Shown one piece after another: positions 21,587-35,051 of a stretch of 64,000 nt of DNA. A program made the translations under genes and the position numbers. This stretch comes from Cololabis saira (lineage: Eukaryota; Chordata; Actinopteri; Beloniformes; Belonidae), in assembly GCF_033807715.1 (NCBI RefSeq), contig NC_084587.1, positions 11,990,442-12,054,441 on the forward strand, written 5' to 3'. A model generated the notes under the pieces. The model saw only the letters and a list, made by a program, of their open reading frames with translations. It was not told where the DNA came from and ran no database searches. Position 1 is the first letter of the stretch; every line of letters begins with the position of its first letter.

Positions 21587-23024
21587 CTGTACCTGTCAAG
21601 TTTTGGATTTAAAAATAAGGGGAACTTTTCTGCCACCCGCTGTCCCACCAGCCCAACCGAGTTCCAGTATCTTACATTTTAAGACAGGTTTGCAAGAAAT
21701 CTAAAATATCTACCTGTCAACCACTTAGAAACTACAATTACTGTATGTGTTGACACTGAAATGCTGTGGACATTCCTATGTACTGTATGTAATTCCTACA
21801 ATAGTCTCAATGAAAACACAAAAGTGAATTAAAGCAAACTTATTTATTTTAAATATTTTCAGTTTATATACACATTGATTGTCTTCAAGTGAAACCTTTA
21901 CATTTTCTTCTTATTTGTAATTTTCACTCATGTGGCTCTCTGACATTCACTTACTGACAGAGGTGGGTAGTAACGAATTACATTTACTTGAGTAAGTTTT
22001 GGGAAATGTTGTACTTTTAGGAGTAGTTTTGAATCACTATACTTTTTACTTTTACTTGAGTAGATTTGTGAAGAAGAAACTGTTCCTCTTACTCCGCTAC
22101 ATTAGGCTGATTAGGTGATTCTTTGAGAAAAATGTTAGTTTTTGCATGTTTTGTCACATTTACACAGACTCAAACACACACAGAGTTTCTATGAGTTCAT
22201 GAGCTTGTTCTAGTTCTGGTTAAAAAAGAAAAGTACAAAGGCTTGAAATTTTGTGCTACTTTTTTTTACATTTTTTAATTCTGTTATTTTATTTATTTTA
22301 TTATTTATTAAAGTACTTGAATTTACTTTAAGATTATTTTAATTTAAGCTATTTAAAATTTTTTATTAATTTTAATTTATTTTATTATTTTATTGATTGA
22401 ATTTGCCTGAAGATGATTATTTTCAAAATAAATCAGACGTTACTCAACAGTAACTCAGTACTTGAGTAGTTTTTTTTTTCACCAAGTACTTTTTTACTTT
22501 TACTTTAGTAATTATTTGGATGACTAGTTTTTACTTCTACTTGAGTCATATTATTCTGAAGTAACAGTACTTTTACTTGAGTACAATTTTTGGCTACTCT
22601 ACCCAGCTCTGCTGACTGATGACACAGACACATGTTTCTGAGCCTCCAGCTGCTGCTGCTGACGGACATTGGTCCTTTCCTCATGACAGACACTAAAGTT
22701 GGAGTTACACATTTTACTCAACAGGTAACTGAGCGCCCGTCCTGCTCCTTTTTAGGAGAGTAAATTTGGTTTCCCATTTTTAGAGATATTTACACAAATT
22801 CTTGGCTTTTTTGGCAGAAATGCCTTCTCTGCCACCCAGGCTACAGCAGGGGCAGTTCTCAAGAGGCCAGGGACAATTCAGTTTGGAGAGGCACAGGAAT
22901 GCTTTCTAAAAATTATTATATTATAAAATGGGAAATTTATAGGAAAATACTAATACAGGAGCACGGCCGGAAAGAGGGGTAAAATACTGTAGTTTCCCGA
23001 CTAAAATGGGAGACTTGACAGGTG
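21587..23024. mobile_element. CATACCTGTCAAGT-family transposon, copy 2, with nested hAT
   Basis: The left end TGTACCTGTCAAGTTTTGGA and right end GGGAGACTTGACAGGTGTG match copy 1 at 691-1369. The interior is colinear with copy 1 except for the insertion at 21958-22611. The flanks (AGGTCTTCC at about 21574, AGGTCTCCT at 23029) could be a decayed 9-bp duplication but the offset is uncertain. Confidence 0.75.
21958..22611. mobile_element. Non-autonomous hAT element, CAGAGGTGGGTAG termini, copy 1
   Basis: Ends CAGAGGTGGGTAG and CTACCCAGCTCTG; flanks CTTACTGA (21950-21957) and CTGACTGA (22612-22619) form an 8-bp duplication with one mismatch. The interior alternates ACTTTTACTTGAGTA motifs with A/T-rich DNA. 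It is inverted relative to the copy at 28605-29361. Confidence 0.85.
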
Positions 23025-23168
23025 TGCAGGTCTCCTGGTTAGGATGCCTTTCTAGGGAGATTTTTCAAACACTACCGACCGGTAGGAGGCCGTTGGACGG
23101 ATCCTGGACTTAACATCTGGTCTGGATGTTGACTGTGTCTTTGCAGCACCTTTTACGTCTTTTATGTA

Positions 23169-23475
23169 CCGTATTTTCTGGACTATATGCCGCTACTTTT
23201 TTCATAGATTTTGAACCATGCGGCTTATACAAAGGTGCAGCTATTCTGTGGATTTTTTTTCCACCGCTCGGGGCGCTCTAACCGGAATTAGAATAAAAAC
23301 TAAGACAAAATAAATGCAAAGAAGAATACGCTACTTCTTCTTTAGCAGATAGAAGTAGAAGCAGATTTCAAACAGATAAACAGATAAATAAATACCGGTT
23401 ATTTTCTCTTGGTTCTGTCCTGTTTTAATCAGCAAAGTTGCTGCTGTGTTAAAAGACACCGTTAGGAAAAGATCT
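23169..23475. mobile_element. CCGTATTTTCTGGACTATA element, 3'-truncated copy
   Basis: After TA (23167-23168) the sequence CCGTATTTTCTGGACTATAT and about 300 bp following match the full copy at 57331-57799. Homology ends at AGATCTATTTAGGT, where a different repeat (TAGGGATGGGCGG) begins. Confidence 0.8.
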
Positions 23476-23483
23476 ATTTAGGT

Positions 23484-24126
<643 letters not shown>

Positions 24127-25380
24127 TTCACTGGGCTCGCCAGCAGGCAGGAGCCCTTTGAGCTAACATGAGGTGTTGTAGATGTTTTCAACATCTGCCC
24201 TTCGGTCTCGTCTGTCCGAAGGACGTGGTTGCAGAAGTCTCGCAGTTGGTCCAGATACAGATTTGCAAATCTAAGCTTACCTGGAAACCCTTCCAAACAA
24301 CACTTGTAAAGTCAAATTGTGCTGTGATGAACGTTAATACTGTATTTGACGTGGTGACTGAGTTCTGTGCAGTCTGGGATGCAGCTCTTGTTTCCTGTTT
24401 TTGTGTTCTTGGCCTGACGTTGGGGTGAGCGTTATGGGACGCGGATTAGCGTCCCATAACGCAGCTGTCTTGGATCTTTTCCACTGGTGAATAATCTTCC
24501 TCATTCAGAAAGATGGACTTCAAATTGTCTTTTCCAGATGAATGAGAGACAGCATTTGCTCCTTTAAGATAAGTTGGACATCTTTCCTCTTCGGTATTGA
24601 GGAAAAGCAGAATATTTCAGACCAACAAAATGGATTTTCCGGACTTTTTCATGCTTGCTGATGGTTTGCAGGACCTGGCGTTCATTCATCCCCCCACCAA
24701 GAGGTAATTGTTTATTTTCACATGCCACTTCTACATTTTGACCCAGGTTTTATTGCATAAATCACGACTTTCTGTAATGTGTCTCCCTCCTGTTTATCTG
24801 AGGAGGAATGACGCTACTTTCAGTTCATGATAAGAAAAGAAAGCCTCGGTATTAAACTGAGGTGTTTTGTGTTTTCACGCGACTATATACATGCTGAGGA
24901 GCAGCAGAGACTCGGATCAAGAGATAAGAGTTGAACAAAAGTTAAAAAAAGAAGAAAAGGTGAACCTTTTCAGGTACTTCATAGATCTCTGAAATAAAAG
25001 GAGTCTGTGTTTATCCTGAAGAAGGATGGCTCCTTAGCATAAAATAAAAAAGAGCTCAAGAGCAGGAAATACGAGGCACACGAGGATTAGTGTATTAGTC
25101 CAGAAAATCCCCCAACACACTTCCAATTTTCTTACAAATATACATGATTTTTTTCAAAGTTTGGCTTCCATTTAAGGACTACGGTGTTTTACCTCTTAGC
25201 TGTGTATCATGTGGGCCGTCTGTAGACCCATCAAACCCATCGATCTGAAAACTTCAAATAATGGCTGAGTCCCAAATATCTGCCGGGTGAAGCAAAATAT
25301 GTTTCATATTAAACATCCCAAATAAAGTCTGGGTCAAACATGGTTTTCTGGTGGCCAAAAAAATATTCTACCATATACAA
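24127..25380. other. Intron sequence, nothing firm recognised
   Basis: No repeat ends. A palindrome-like pair, ATGGGACGCGGATTAGCGTC followed by CCATAACGC, sits at about 24433-24462. A 32-bp segment at 24672-24703 is flanked by TTTGCAG and GTAATT but encodes nothing GluN2-like. Confidence 0.4.
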
Positions 25381-26145
25381 CAGGGGTCGGCAACCCGCGG
25401 CTCCAGAGTCGCATGCAGCTCTTTAGCGCCGCCCTAGTGGCTCCTGGAACTTTTTCAAAAATGTTTTTTTCCTTTTTTTTTCCTTTTCCCAACGTTTTGA
25501 CTTTTTTTCCTCAAAAGTTTGACTTTTTTCTCGACATTTCGACCTTTTTCTCGACATTTTGACTTTTTTCTCGACATTTTTACTTTTTTGAACGAAATTT
25601 TGACTTTTTTCTCGAAATTTTGACTTTTTTCTCGACATTTCGACTTTTTTCTTAGCATTTTGACTTTTTTCACAAAAATTTTGACTATTTCCTCGACATT
25701 TCGACTTTTTCCTTGACATTTCGACTTTTTTCTCAACATTTTGACTTTTTACTCAACATTTCGACTTTTTTCTCGGAATTTTGACTATTTACTCGACATT
25801 TCGACTTTTTTCTCAACATTTCAACTTTTTTCTCGAAATTTTGACTTTTTTCCTCGAAATTTTGACTTTTTTTCTCGACATTTCGACTTTTTCTCAACAT
25901 TTTGACTTTTTTCTCAACATTTCAACTTTTTTCTCGACATGCATAATGAAAGTGCATAATGGGAAAAAATATATATTTTTTCCCCAATTATCCCCAGTTC
26001 TAACTAATATAGCTACATGCAGCATGTGTTGTCTTCATTCTAAGGCTGATACAAGACTTTTAATTTTTTGTGGCTCCAGACATATTTGTTTTTTGTGTTT
26101 TTGCTCCAATATGGCTCTTTCAACATTTTGGGTTGCCGACCCCTG
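25381..26145. mobile_element. Array-bearing hAT-like element, third copy
   Basis: Termini CAGGGGTCGGCAACCC and GGGTTGCCGACCCCTG belong to the family of 1391-3795 and 18102-18661, in the orientation of the latter. The interior has about twenty 20-21-bp units (GACTTTTTTCTCGACATTTC and variants with AAATTTT). The direct flanks do not match, so the duplication has decayed. Confidence 0.85.
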
Positions 26146-26599
26146 GGCTATAAGTATAGCTAATATACGTAAACACAAACAAATAACCTTAAACGAATTG
26201 AAAAGTGTGTGACTATTTATGGGATTTTAGAGGGACCTCACTGATGATGTGTTACGAAGTTTAGCGGCTCGTGTATCAAAGAGAGAGGAATAAAAAAAAG
26301 GGGAGGAAAAGAGGTGAGCTCGTAACCTCTAGCTCTTCACTCAGCTCTTTTCCTCTCTTTTCTCTTAACTTTTATACTTCACATACTTTACGCCAGACAC
26401 CAGCGCGAGTCGCGGAAGATTATATGACTGATGGAAAAAGAGTTGAATCCGACCGTAGCTGACAACGAGAAGCCGTCCGTGGCTAGCGCTAGCTGGCTAG
26501 ATCGAAGACGCACAATAAGATTTGGGTTTAATGGAGACACACGATTAATAACAATTAATAAACGCAGGTTCCAAATTAACAGGTGTTGATTTGAACGAT
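26146..26599. other. Intron sequence, nothing recognised
   Basis: A plain stretch with no coding, RNA or repeat signature. The GCTAGCGCTAGCTGGCTAG motif at 26482-26500 is a short imperfect palindrome. Confidence 0.4.
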
Positions 26600-26649
26600 T
26601 TAACTCTTGTGCTGTTTTTGGGTCAAGGGAGGGTGAAGGGAGAAAAGAA

Positions 26650-27366
26650 GGAAGGAAGGAAGGAAGGAAGGAAGGAAGGAAGGAAGGAAGGAAGGAAGGA
26701 AGGAAGGAAGGAAGGAAGGAAGGAAGGAAGGAAGGAAGGAAGGAAGGAAGGAAGGAAGGAAGGAAGGAAGGAAGGGAGGGAGGGAGGGAGGGAGGGAGGG
26801 AGGGAGGGAGGGAGGGAGGGAGGGAGGGAGGGAGGGAGGGAGGGAAGGAAGGAAGGAAGGAAGGGAGGGAGGAAGCAAGGGAGAAAAGATGGAAGGGAGG
26901 AATGGAAGGAAGGGAGAAAGGAGGAAAAAAAGGAAAGAAGGAAGCAGGAAAGGGAGTAAGGAAGGGAGAAAAGATGGAAGGAAGGAAGGAAGGAAGGAAG
27001 GAAGGAAGGGAGGGAGGGAGGGAGGAAGGAAGGAAGGAAGGAAGGAAGGAAGGGAGAAAAGATGAAAGGAAGGAAGGAAGGGAGGGAGGGAGGGAGGAAG
27101 GAAGGAAGGAAGGAAGCAAGGAAGGGAGGGAGGAAGCAAGGAAGGGAGAAAAGATGGAAGGGAGGAATGGAAGGAAGGGAGAAAGGAGGAAAAAAAGGAA
27201 AGAAGGAAGCAGGAAAGGGAGTAAGGAAGGGAGAAAAGATGGAAGGGAGGAAAGAAGGAAGGAAGTAAGGAAGGGAGAAAAGATGGAAAGGAGGAGAGAA
27301 GAGAGGAATGGAAGGAAGGAAGTAGGAAAGGGAGTAAGGAAGGGAGAAAAGATGGAAGGAAGGAAA
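26650..27366. repeat. (GGAA)n/(GGGA)n array with a 266-bp higher-order repeat
   Basis: Pure (GGAA)n at 26652-26774, then (GGGA)n to 26844, then interrupted units. A block starting GAGAAAAGATGGAAGGGAGG is repeated almost exactly at 26881 and 27147, a 266-bp period. Open frames are Lys/Glu/Gly or Leu/Pro/Ser artefacts. Confidence 0.9.
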
Positions 27367-27690
<324 letters not shown>

Positions 27691-27951
27691 ATTGCACATG
27701 CACTGCAAATAAGGGAGAAAAGGAAAGAAGGGAGGGAGGAAGGAATGGATAAAATAAGGAAAGAAGGAAGTAAAAGCAAAGAAGGTAATAAAGGAACGAA
27801 TGACGGAAGGGAGGTAAGAAGAAAAAGGAGTAAAGGAAGGTAAAAAAGGAGGAAAAGAGGAAGGAAGGAAGAAGGAAGGAGAGAACATGGCAGGAGGAAA
27901 GAAGGATAGAAGAATTGGGTAATTTTAACCCAAAGACAGCACAAGGGTTAA

Positions 27952-28596
27952 GCAAATATTCTGTGTTTCACGGTATCCATCATCTATACTTTACTCCTAC
28001 TAACGGTACCAGGGGTCTGCTTGAGCCTACCCTTGCTCTCTCTGAGCTCTTCAAATTTATGAAAATACGCACAATTCATATTTTCTTTTCTGGTTTTAAC
28101 ATTTAAAAAATAAAAAGTACAAAGTCTTGTTGACTCAAACGTCACGGCTGCAACCTGGTTGGACAGCGGCGACTTTGAGGGCTGCAAAGCAAGGGCTGCA
28201 CGGAGCCACATTGTGCGGCGAGTGAACGGAGGAGATAACGCTGCCGGGCCTCCGGGACATGTGCACCAAATGTTGCAGGTCCAGTGAAGAGCGGATCACG
28301 GCGAACACATTTCACCACAGCTAAAGCATTTCCGAGCGTCTGCAGTCGGGCAGATGCCTCAGCCGCGTGGCCAGAACCGACAGGCTGAGCTGAGTAAAGT
28401 GCTGCTACTTAAACGCACTGAACTGTCATCAACTTGGCCTTTTCACTGTATTCCACGTGTAATTATTCAGTCATAGATAGTTGAACTGTTGCCGCTCTGT
28501 GGTTTATCGCCTCATTATCCTTCTTCCTACTTTATTACATTTGCTCTCCATGTCACTTTACTCCATTTACTGCAGGGGTACTACACATCTGGGCTG
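27952..28596. other. Intron sequence, nothing recognised
   Basis: 28140-28400 is relatively GC-rich with several CpG sites (AACGCTGCCGGGCCTCCGGG) but shows no promoter motif, coding frame or repeat end. Confidence 0.4.
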
Positions 28597-28604
28597 GTTA
28601 CTAG

Positions 28605-29361
28605 CAGAGGTGGGTAGAGTAGCCACAAATTGTACTCAAGTAAAAGTACTGTTACTTCAGAATAATATGACTCAAGTAGAAGTAAAAAGTAGTCATCCAA
28701 ATAATTACTTGAGTAAAAGTAAAAAAGTACTTGGTGAAAAAACTACTCAAGTACTGAGTAACTGTTGAGTAACGTCTGATTTATTTTTTTTTAACAACCA
28801 TTCAAACAGACAAAAGTACAAAATAATCATCTTCAGGAAAATTAAATCAATAAAATAATAAAATAAATTAAAATTAATAAAAAATAAAAAATAGCTTAAA
28901 TTAAAATAATCTTAAAGTAAATTCAAGTACTTTAATAAATAATCAAATAAATACAATAATAACAGAATAAAAAAATAAATTAAGCACAAAATTTCAAGTC
29001 TTTGTACTTTTCTTTTTTAACCAGGCAGAACTAGAACAAATCCATGAACTCATAAATATAATGTGTGTGTTTGAGTCTTTGTAAATGTGACAAAACATGC
29101 AAAAACAAACATTTTTCCCAAAGAATCAGTCAGTGATGTCATGAGATTGACGCGTACGTGGATAAAAGGGATAAAAGAAAAGTAACAGCTCAACGTAGCC
29201 TAATGTAGTGGAGTAAGAGTAACAATTTCTTCTTCACAAATCTACTCAAGTAAAAGTAAAAAGTATAGTGATTCAAAACTACTCCTAAAAGTACAAAATT
29301 TCCCAAAACTTACTCAAGTAAATGTAACAGAGTAAATGTAACTCGTTACTACCCACCTCTG
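28605..29361. mobile_element. Non-autonomous hAT element, CAGAGGTGGGTAG termini, copy 2
   Basis: Ends CAGAGGTGGGTAG and CTACCCACCTCTG are perfect inverted repeats, flanked by a perfect 8-bp duplication GTTACTAG (28597-28604 and 29362-29369). It is 757 bp and non-coding, with AAGTAAAAGTA motifs, and is the inverted partner of 21958-22611. Confidence 0.95.
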
Positions 29362-29369
29362 GTTACTAG

Positions 29370-30115
29370 TGCCTTTTATCCTAAAATCATATTTTAAAAA
29401 TTATAAAATTCAATTAATTATATAAAGCAACAAATGTGCGTATAATCAGGGGGCGTGGACTTTTGATTGGCGGCCAGCACAGCCAGTGTCTAGCTGGGTG
29501 ACGTCATGGAGGGTTTGTCCAGATCTTCTCATACAGTCTCTTGGTTGAGACTCGAGTCGCATAGATTTTTTGCACTTTATCTAAGATAACAGGAAGAGAT
29601 GTGACTCCCAATGCCTTAACTGCTCTGTTTGGTGTGTGTCCTTCCTTGCCCCCTCTTCCACCGGATAAAAAGGACTTGATTGCATTCACAACCCCTTTGG
29701 CCAGAAGGCTGATCTTACGAAACGGGAAATTCCCTGCTGGGTGAAAATGGAAAAAGTTAGACTGTCTCTGATGGGTAAGGGCATCTCATTTGACAAGACC
29801 TGGACCCTTTTTTGAACTATGTCAGGGAAATTTGAACTGAACAAGGCAAGGCAAGTTTATTTGTATAGCACAATTCAACACAAGGTGCTTTACATCAAAT
29901 TTAAAAGCAGCAAGTACAAGAAACAGTAACAAGTCAATTAAATAGGGAAATGGAAATAAAAACTAATAATAGAATACAATGAAATAAAATAGAATATAAA
30001 CAGGAAATAAATAAAATGAAATAAAATGATAAGAAAAGAGGTAAAATAATAAAAACCACAAGTTGTTAGGGCAGTAGAGTACAGCAGGTAAGTATTTAAT
30101 TTAAGAGTATGCTTC
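29370..30115. repeat. Intron with LINE/SINE-type 3' tail at 29846-30100
   Basis: GGCAAGTTTATTTGTATAGC, CACAAGGTGCTTTACATCAA, A-rich DNA and GGGCAGTAGAGTACAGCAGG form a repeat whose second copy lies at 34594-34785. It is a common fish retroposon end; the exact family is uncertain. 29370-29845 shows nothing recognisable. Confidence 0.6.
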
Positions 30116-30309
30116 AGCAGACATTACTGTTCACTGAAGGCCCAATATTTACTGTAATATTGGGCCCTTTTTTATTTTTATTTATTTATTTTTTCTCTCT
30201 TTGGTATTATTTACTTATTTTAGCTTAAGTATTATTTGTGTATTTGATTCATTGTTTGTATTTATGTCTATTATGTGAGGTTAGGTGCCAATGGGGAGGG
30301 GATAGGGGG

Positions 30310-30693
30310 TGTAGCACCCTATAATGTAATAATTTCCTGATAATGTAATAACGCCTGATAATGTAATAGAATTTGCATTCTTAAAACACAAAATGTTGAA
30401 CTCTGGACTGAAAATAAACATATATATTACATTATCTGTCAAGTATTACATTATCAGTTATGAAAAAAAAAGGCCCACCTAAAAATGTAATAAATTCCCA
30501 ATAATGTAATAAGGTATTACATTATCGGTAAAAATATTATTACAATATCAGTCAGGTATATTTTATTACATTATTGGTTGAGTTATTACATTATTGGGTT
30601 TTATTACATTTTCGATTGAGTTAAGTGCAAAATTTATTACATTTTCAGGCGTTATTACATTATCAGGAAATTATTACATTATAGGGTGCTACA
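30310..30693. mobile_element. Foldback MITE built of TAATGTAATAA units
   Basis: The two ends are inverted copies of about 47 bp: TGTAGCACCCTATAATGTAA ... GATAATGTAATAACGCCTGA, and the reverse at the right. Between them ATTACATTATC-type units of 10-14 bp recur in both orientations. Flanks are GGGG on both sides, so the target duplication is not informative. No coding capacity. Confidence 0.8.
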
Positions 30694-32424
30694 GGGGTTC
30701 TGTGATTATGTTGAGTTTATGACTGTATTTTATGGAGAACAGCTGGTTTCTTATGTAAAAAATTAATAAACAGATAAAGACACAAGTCACAGCAGATTAG
30801 AAAATGCTTTTATATGTTTTTTTCTGTTGTTTTTTTTCAAGACGAGGGCAAAGTTTAGAGGAGTTGTGATCACGAGTCACAAAGAATCTGTTCCCGGGGC
30901 TTTGAAACGCGAGCATTGATCAGAGGCGGCGGAGGGCTGCTGCGCTGCTGCGCTGCTGCGCTGCGTTGTGACTTGTTCTGTTGATGTGCCAATCACAGCA
31001 GCTGTCTGGTGGGTTTAAGATCCCAAAAATCAACCGGTTGCCAGGGGGACGGAACACGCTGACGGATGACTCAGCTCTGGCATCCTCCTCCTCGGAGAAG
31101 CCTGGCTCATCATCATTGAAAAACAAGCGCTTAAACGTCTTTATTATGTTTTATTAGAACACTGAAGACTTACTAATACACCCCCAATGCTATAATAGTA
31201 CGTTGTGTAATACTTTCTTATAACTCAGCCCGTGAATCTTCAAAGCTTCGCTTGTGTGTACTTCCTTAAAGTGTCTATGACGCCTTATGATTTTAGATTA
31301 AAGACAAACTGTGGTAAATCTGAATTTTCTGGCGATGCACGTATTAGAAGGAGCTGCACGTCTATCGTTCATGAAGTTGACCTTCACCGCGGTCGTGTTT
31401 GTTATGGTTGGGGAAAACAGATGAAGGGGGGGATCGGGGGCGGTGGGGGGGGAGAGTCAACGAGAGATAAAAGATACAAAGATAAGAGCCTGAGCTAAAA
31501 AAAGCTGTCACATAATGTGGTGGTTTTCATGGTTTTGCATCAGGCTGAGGAGCGGCTGGTGAAAAACAACGGGAACAGGCCGACTTGTGGGTATTTAATC
31601 CCAAACAGACAGAAAAGTTGAGTTTGCTCTAATTGCACGGGGCAGGGTAGCAAAGTCATTTACATTCATCAGCGAACCTCCGTTTGTTGGGACTGATAAG
31701 AAGAGAAGCGGCACGGCAACGAAGGACGGGGAGGGAAGACGATTTGGTGCAGGACTGAAGAACCTGGAGTCAAATTTGCCCAATGTTTTGTGTTTGGATA
31801 GTCAATCCATTAACAAACAAAAGAGAATAAACTATTTTCGCGTCGTGTCTGATGAAAAAGATGCGTGGAAGGAAAATGTTGGTCTATCTTTCAGAAAATA
31901 TGAATAAATAGTGTATTTCAGCACCGAGCCAGGATGTTTTCTCTCATCCCAACCAAGTGCACTTGATACCTGACCTTATTCATTAGCGGTGCGTTGACCT
32001 GCACTAAGTGGTGTTCTGGTGGCGACGCCTGAACCGGTGGACACTGAACGACCTGGTGAAGCGTTTCATCAGAAGCGATGCTTGCATCATCTGCTCGGTG
32101 TTTGATCTCACACCAATTAAGCGCCTGCTTCAAATCCAGCCCCCTCCCCCCACATGTCTGTGTGGATCTTCTGCGGGTGCAGAGTTTTCCTCTCCAGGTC
32201 CTAAAGCATTTTATCAGGTTGATTCCTAATTATTAGCAGGAGTGAGTGGATTTTTTCCATGTGTTTTTTATTTTTTTTGGGGGGGGTTGTCTCGGTTTTG
32301 ATACCTAGATTTAAAGACACTCTCAGTAGTAACTTCCACTCTGACCACAAGGGGCCCACAGATCTGACAATATCTGACAAAAGGACCACAATATTGTGCT
32401 AATGAGTGGGGGTGGGCCAGCATT
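30694..32424. other. Intron sequence, low repeat content
   Basis: No recognisable gene. CTGCTGCGCTGCTGCGCTGC at 30939-30964 is a short imperfect tandem; a G-run (GGGGGCGGTGGGGGGGGAG) lies at 31435-31453. The open stretches here have no domain features. Confidence 0.4.
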
Positions 32425-33407
32425 AGTGTTGTTTTTATCAGCCTGTTTCAATTTTAGTTTGAGTCTAGTCTTTGGGTCAAGCTATCATTTGAGTTTTTAT
32501 TAGTTTTAGTCACGTTCATTCTCCTTTTAGTCGTGTCAAGTTTCAGTCGACTAAAAGTCTGAGTATTTAAGTCTTATTTTAGTCAGAATTGTCCAGGACC
32601 ATTTTAGTCAAACATTGTATTTAGCCAAATCCATTTTACAATTCAAACAAGGTTAACTTATTATTATATTATTGTTACTTTATAGACTCAAGAATACATT
32701 CATTCCAAATACAGAAGACTCTAATTTGAGTTCAATATATTTATTTTTCTGCATTTCTCCCCATCTTTTTCTTTTTCGACGACACATTGGGTTTTCTTTT
32801 CCACGTCTATGTAGGAAAGTGTATCCAAAGATGGATCTTCTTCTTCTTCTTCTCCAGCCCCAGAGCAGATCCCCGCGTTTCTCTATGTAACTTAGTTTTT
32901 AATGGACGTGAACCTAGATCTCTGCGTTAACGGCATCAGCCTCTAACTCTGCAGCTGCATCTTCTGGATCTGATTCCTGCTGCAGCGACTGGGATTGAGG
33001 ACTAACGTCACCAGCAGAACTAAACCAGAGAAACTACTGAAAACATGGACATTAAACCAGAGAAACTACTGAAAACATGGATATTAAGGATCTTTGTTAG
33101 AACATCTCGTCTCGTTTTGGTCAACGAAAATGAGGACACATTTTAGCAGAGTTTTTATTTTGATTGATTGAAACCTTTATTATCCCCTCTGGGGAAAGTT
33201 AGTTGCCAAACAGCTCATGACATTCATTCATTTAATCTACATTTTAGTCTCGTTTTTATTCGTCTACCATATTGCATTATATGTTTAATTATCAGTATCG
33301 TCACATGACCAGCATTTTCGTTGCGTCTTGTCTCATTTTCCTCAGGTGATAAAGGTTCGTTGACGACGATATTTAGTATAATTTTCATTGACGAAAGCAA
33401 CTTTAGC
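32425..33407 (+). repeat. Dispersed repeat, plus copy
   Basis: Matches 16349-17966 in the opposite orientation, without that copy's nested LINE. It has its own 31-bp tandem duplication (AAACCAGAGAAACTACTGAA repeated at about 33024 and 33055) and an inserted LINE tail at about 33163-33235 (AAACCTTTATTATCCCCTCT, CAAACAGCTCATGACATT). Confidence 0.7.
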
Positions 33408-34590
33408 CAGCATGTCTTGTAATACCAGTTTGTCCCACTAGAGGTGCACGTTGCTGTCTCACCAAAACAACCTCCTCTTCTGAAGTCAGCGTTTTAGCTT
33501 TGCACGACCCGCTTCAGACGTACAGCAAATGGATCGTGATGTGAAGGTTTATAAAAGAAAGTTTGTGATGTCACAGCATCCAAACCGAATGCATCTTCAA
33601 ACATCCCCACACGAAGTGACAGGGTCGTGTTGTGTGAGACTTTTTTTTTAATTAATAGGCACTTTAAGCACTAAAACATCTGCTCTCACTGACTAAATAA
33701 TTGATTTTTAACTTTTTAACCTCTTTAATTGATTTTAATGTGTAACAAAGTAGTACAGGCGTGTAGTTTTGGAAGTAGAGCTGTCCTCTCCCAAAGAGGT
33801 TGTTTTCTTTGGCCAGGACTCTGAGCGCCATATTGACCTTGATTGATTTGGTGTGTAACTGTGTGATCGGAAAACACTCTACCAATAGAGCGTCCGGTTT
33901 AGATCTGTGTAAGACTGGTCAACAAGTCTATACACCTTTAAATGTTGTCCATGTGCAGATATTTCTTCCATCCATCCCTCAGGCTTGGAAACGGAAAGAG
34001 TGGCTCCTTGACCCGGTCCAGAGCAGATCTCCCACCGAAGTGTTCTTATCAACAATATGACAATGAAGTGACGCAGGAGGATGCGAATACTGTTCTGTTT
34101 TGAAAATCGAGCTGACAGTTTGCTTCATTGTCACCGGAGAGCCGAGTGAGAGCAAAGATATTTACAGAGCGTCACCGTGTCCGATGTTGTTATGATGACA
34201 AGGCCCTCGAGTTCTCTTCTCTTATCATTCACTGTCCATATGTCACTCACATTTACACCCGTCCTCGGCTCCTCCCGGGGCCTTCTGGGATGTGCAGAAA
34301 GAAGAAATGTGGAGTTATATTTCCAAGTTGCACCTTTCTTGTCCTTTAATTGCTTAAATTGCAGTGATTTTTATGATATATATTTGCCAGTTTTTTCAGT
34401 TTCTAATAATTGACTTGGTTTTTCTACTTCTGATACTGAAATCAATGAGTAACTATAGTACAATAAACAGAGACTTGTAGAAATATGATGAAGAAACGAC
34501 ATGAAACTTAATGTTATTCTACTTTTATCTTCAGTCATTTTTAAAAATTCTGCGTCATATTCTAAAATTGAAATCAATAACTGCACTGTA
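33408..34590. other. Intron sequence, nothing recognised
   Basis: No repeat boundaries, RNA genes or coding features seen. Confidence 0.4.
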
Positions 34591-34593
34591 AAA

Positions 34594-34785
34594 GACAAGG
34601 CAAGTTTATTTGTATAGCAAAATTCAACACAAGGTAATTCAAAATGCTTTACATCAACATTAAAAGTGGCAAGACACAATTAAACAGTAAATAACAAATA
34701 AAATGAAATAAAATTATAAGAAAAGAGGTAAAATAATAAAAAGCCCAAGTTGCTAAAAAGTAAGGGCAGTAGAGTCCAGCAGGTA
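34594..34785. repeat. LINE/SINE-type 3' tail, second copy
   Basis: CAAGGCAAGTTTATTTGTAT, AATTCAACACAAGG, TGCTTTACATCAA and GGGCAGTAGAGTCCAGCAGG match 29846-30100 in the same orientation. Confidence 0.65.
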
Positions 34786-35051
34786 CACATCTCGTTACGT
34801 ACAAATCTGTAACAATTCGTACGATGAATTAAACCAATTTGACAATTCTATACCACAATGCCGGTTTCCAGGTCTTATTTCACACAACTGACGAGAATTA
34901 CGTTTCTATACGGTCAAAACGTACCGGGTCAAAAAAAGAAAAAAGTATGTTAACCCCTTGAAATCAGCTACTTTTCTGCAATGATTTACCATAAAATGTG
35001 ATCTGATGTCCATCTAAGATACAATAATAGACGAGTACAGTGTGCTTAAGC

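Noticed and set aside
24672..24703. Possible 32-bp micro-exon flanked by TTTGCAG and GTAATT
   Set aside because: Poor pyrimidine tract, not a GluN2B sequence, and no partner exons.
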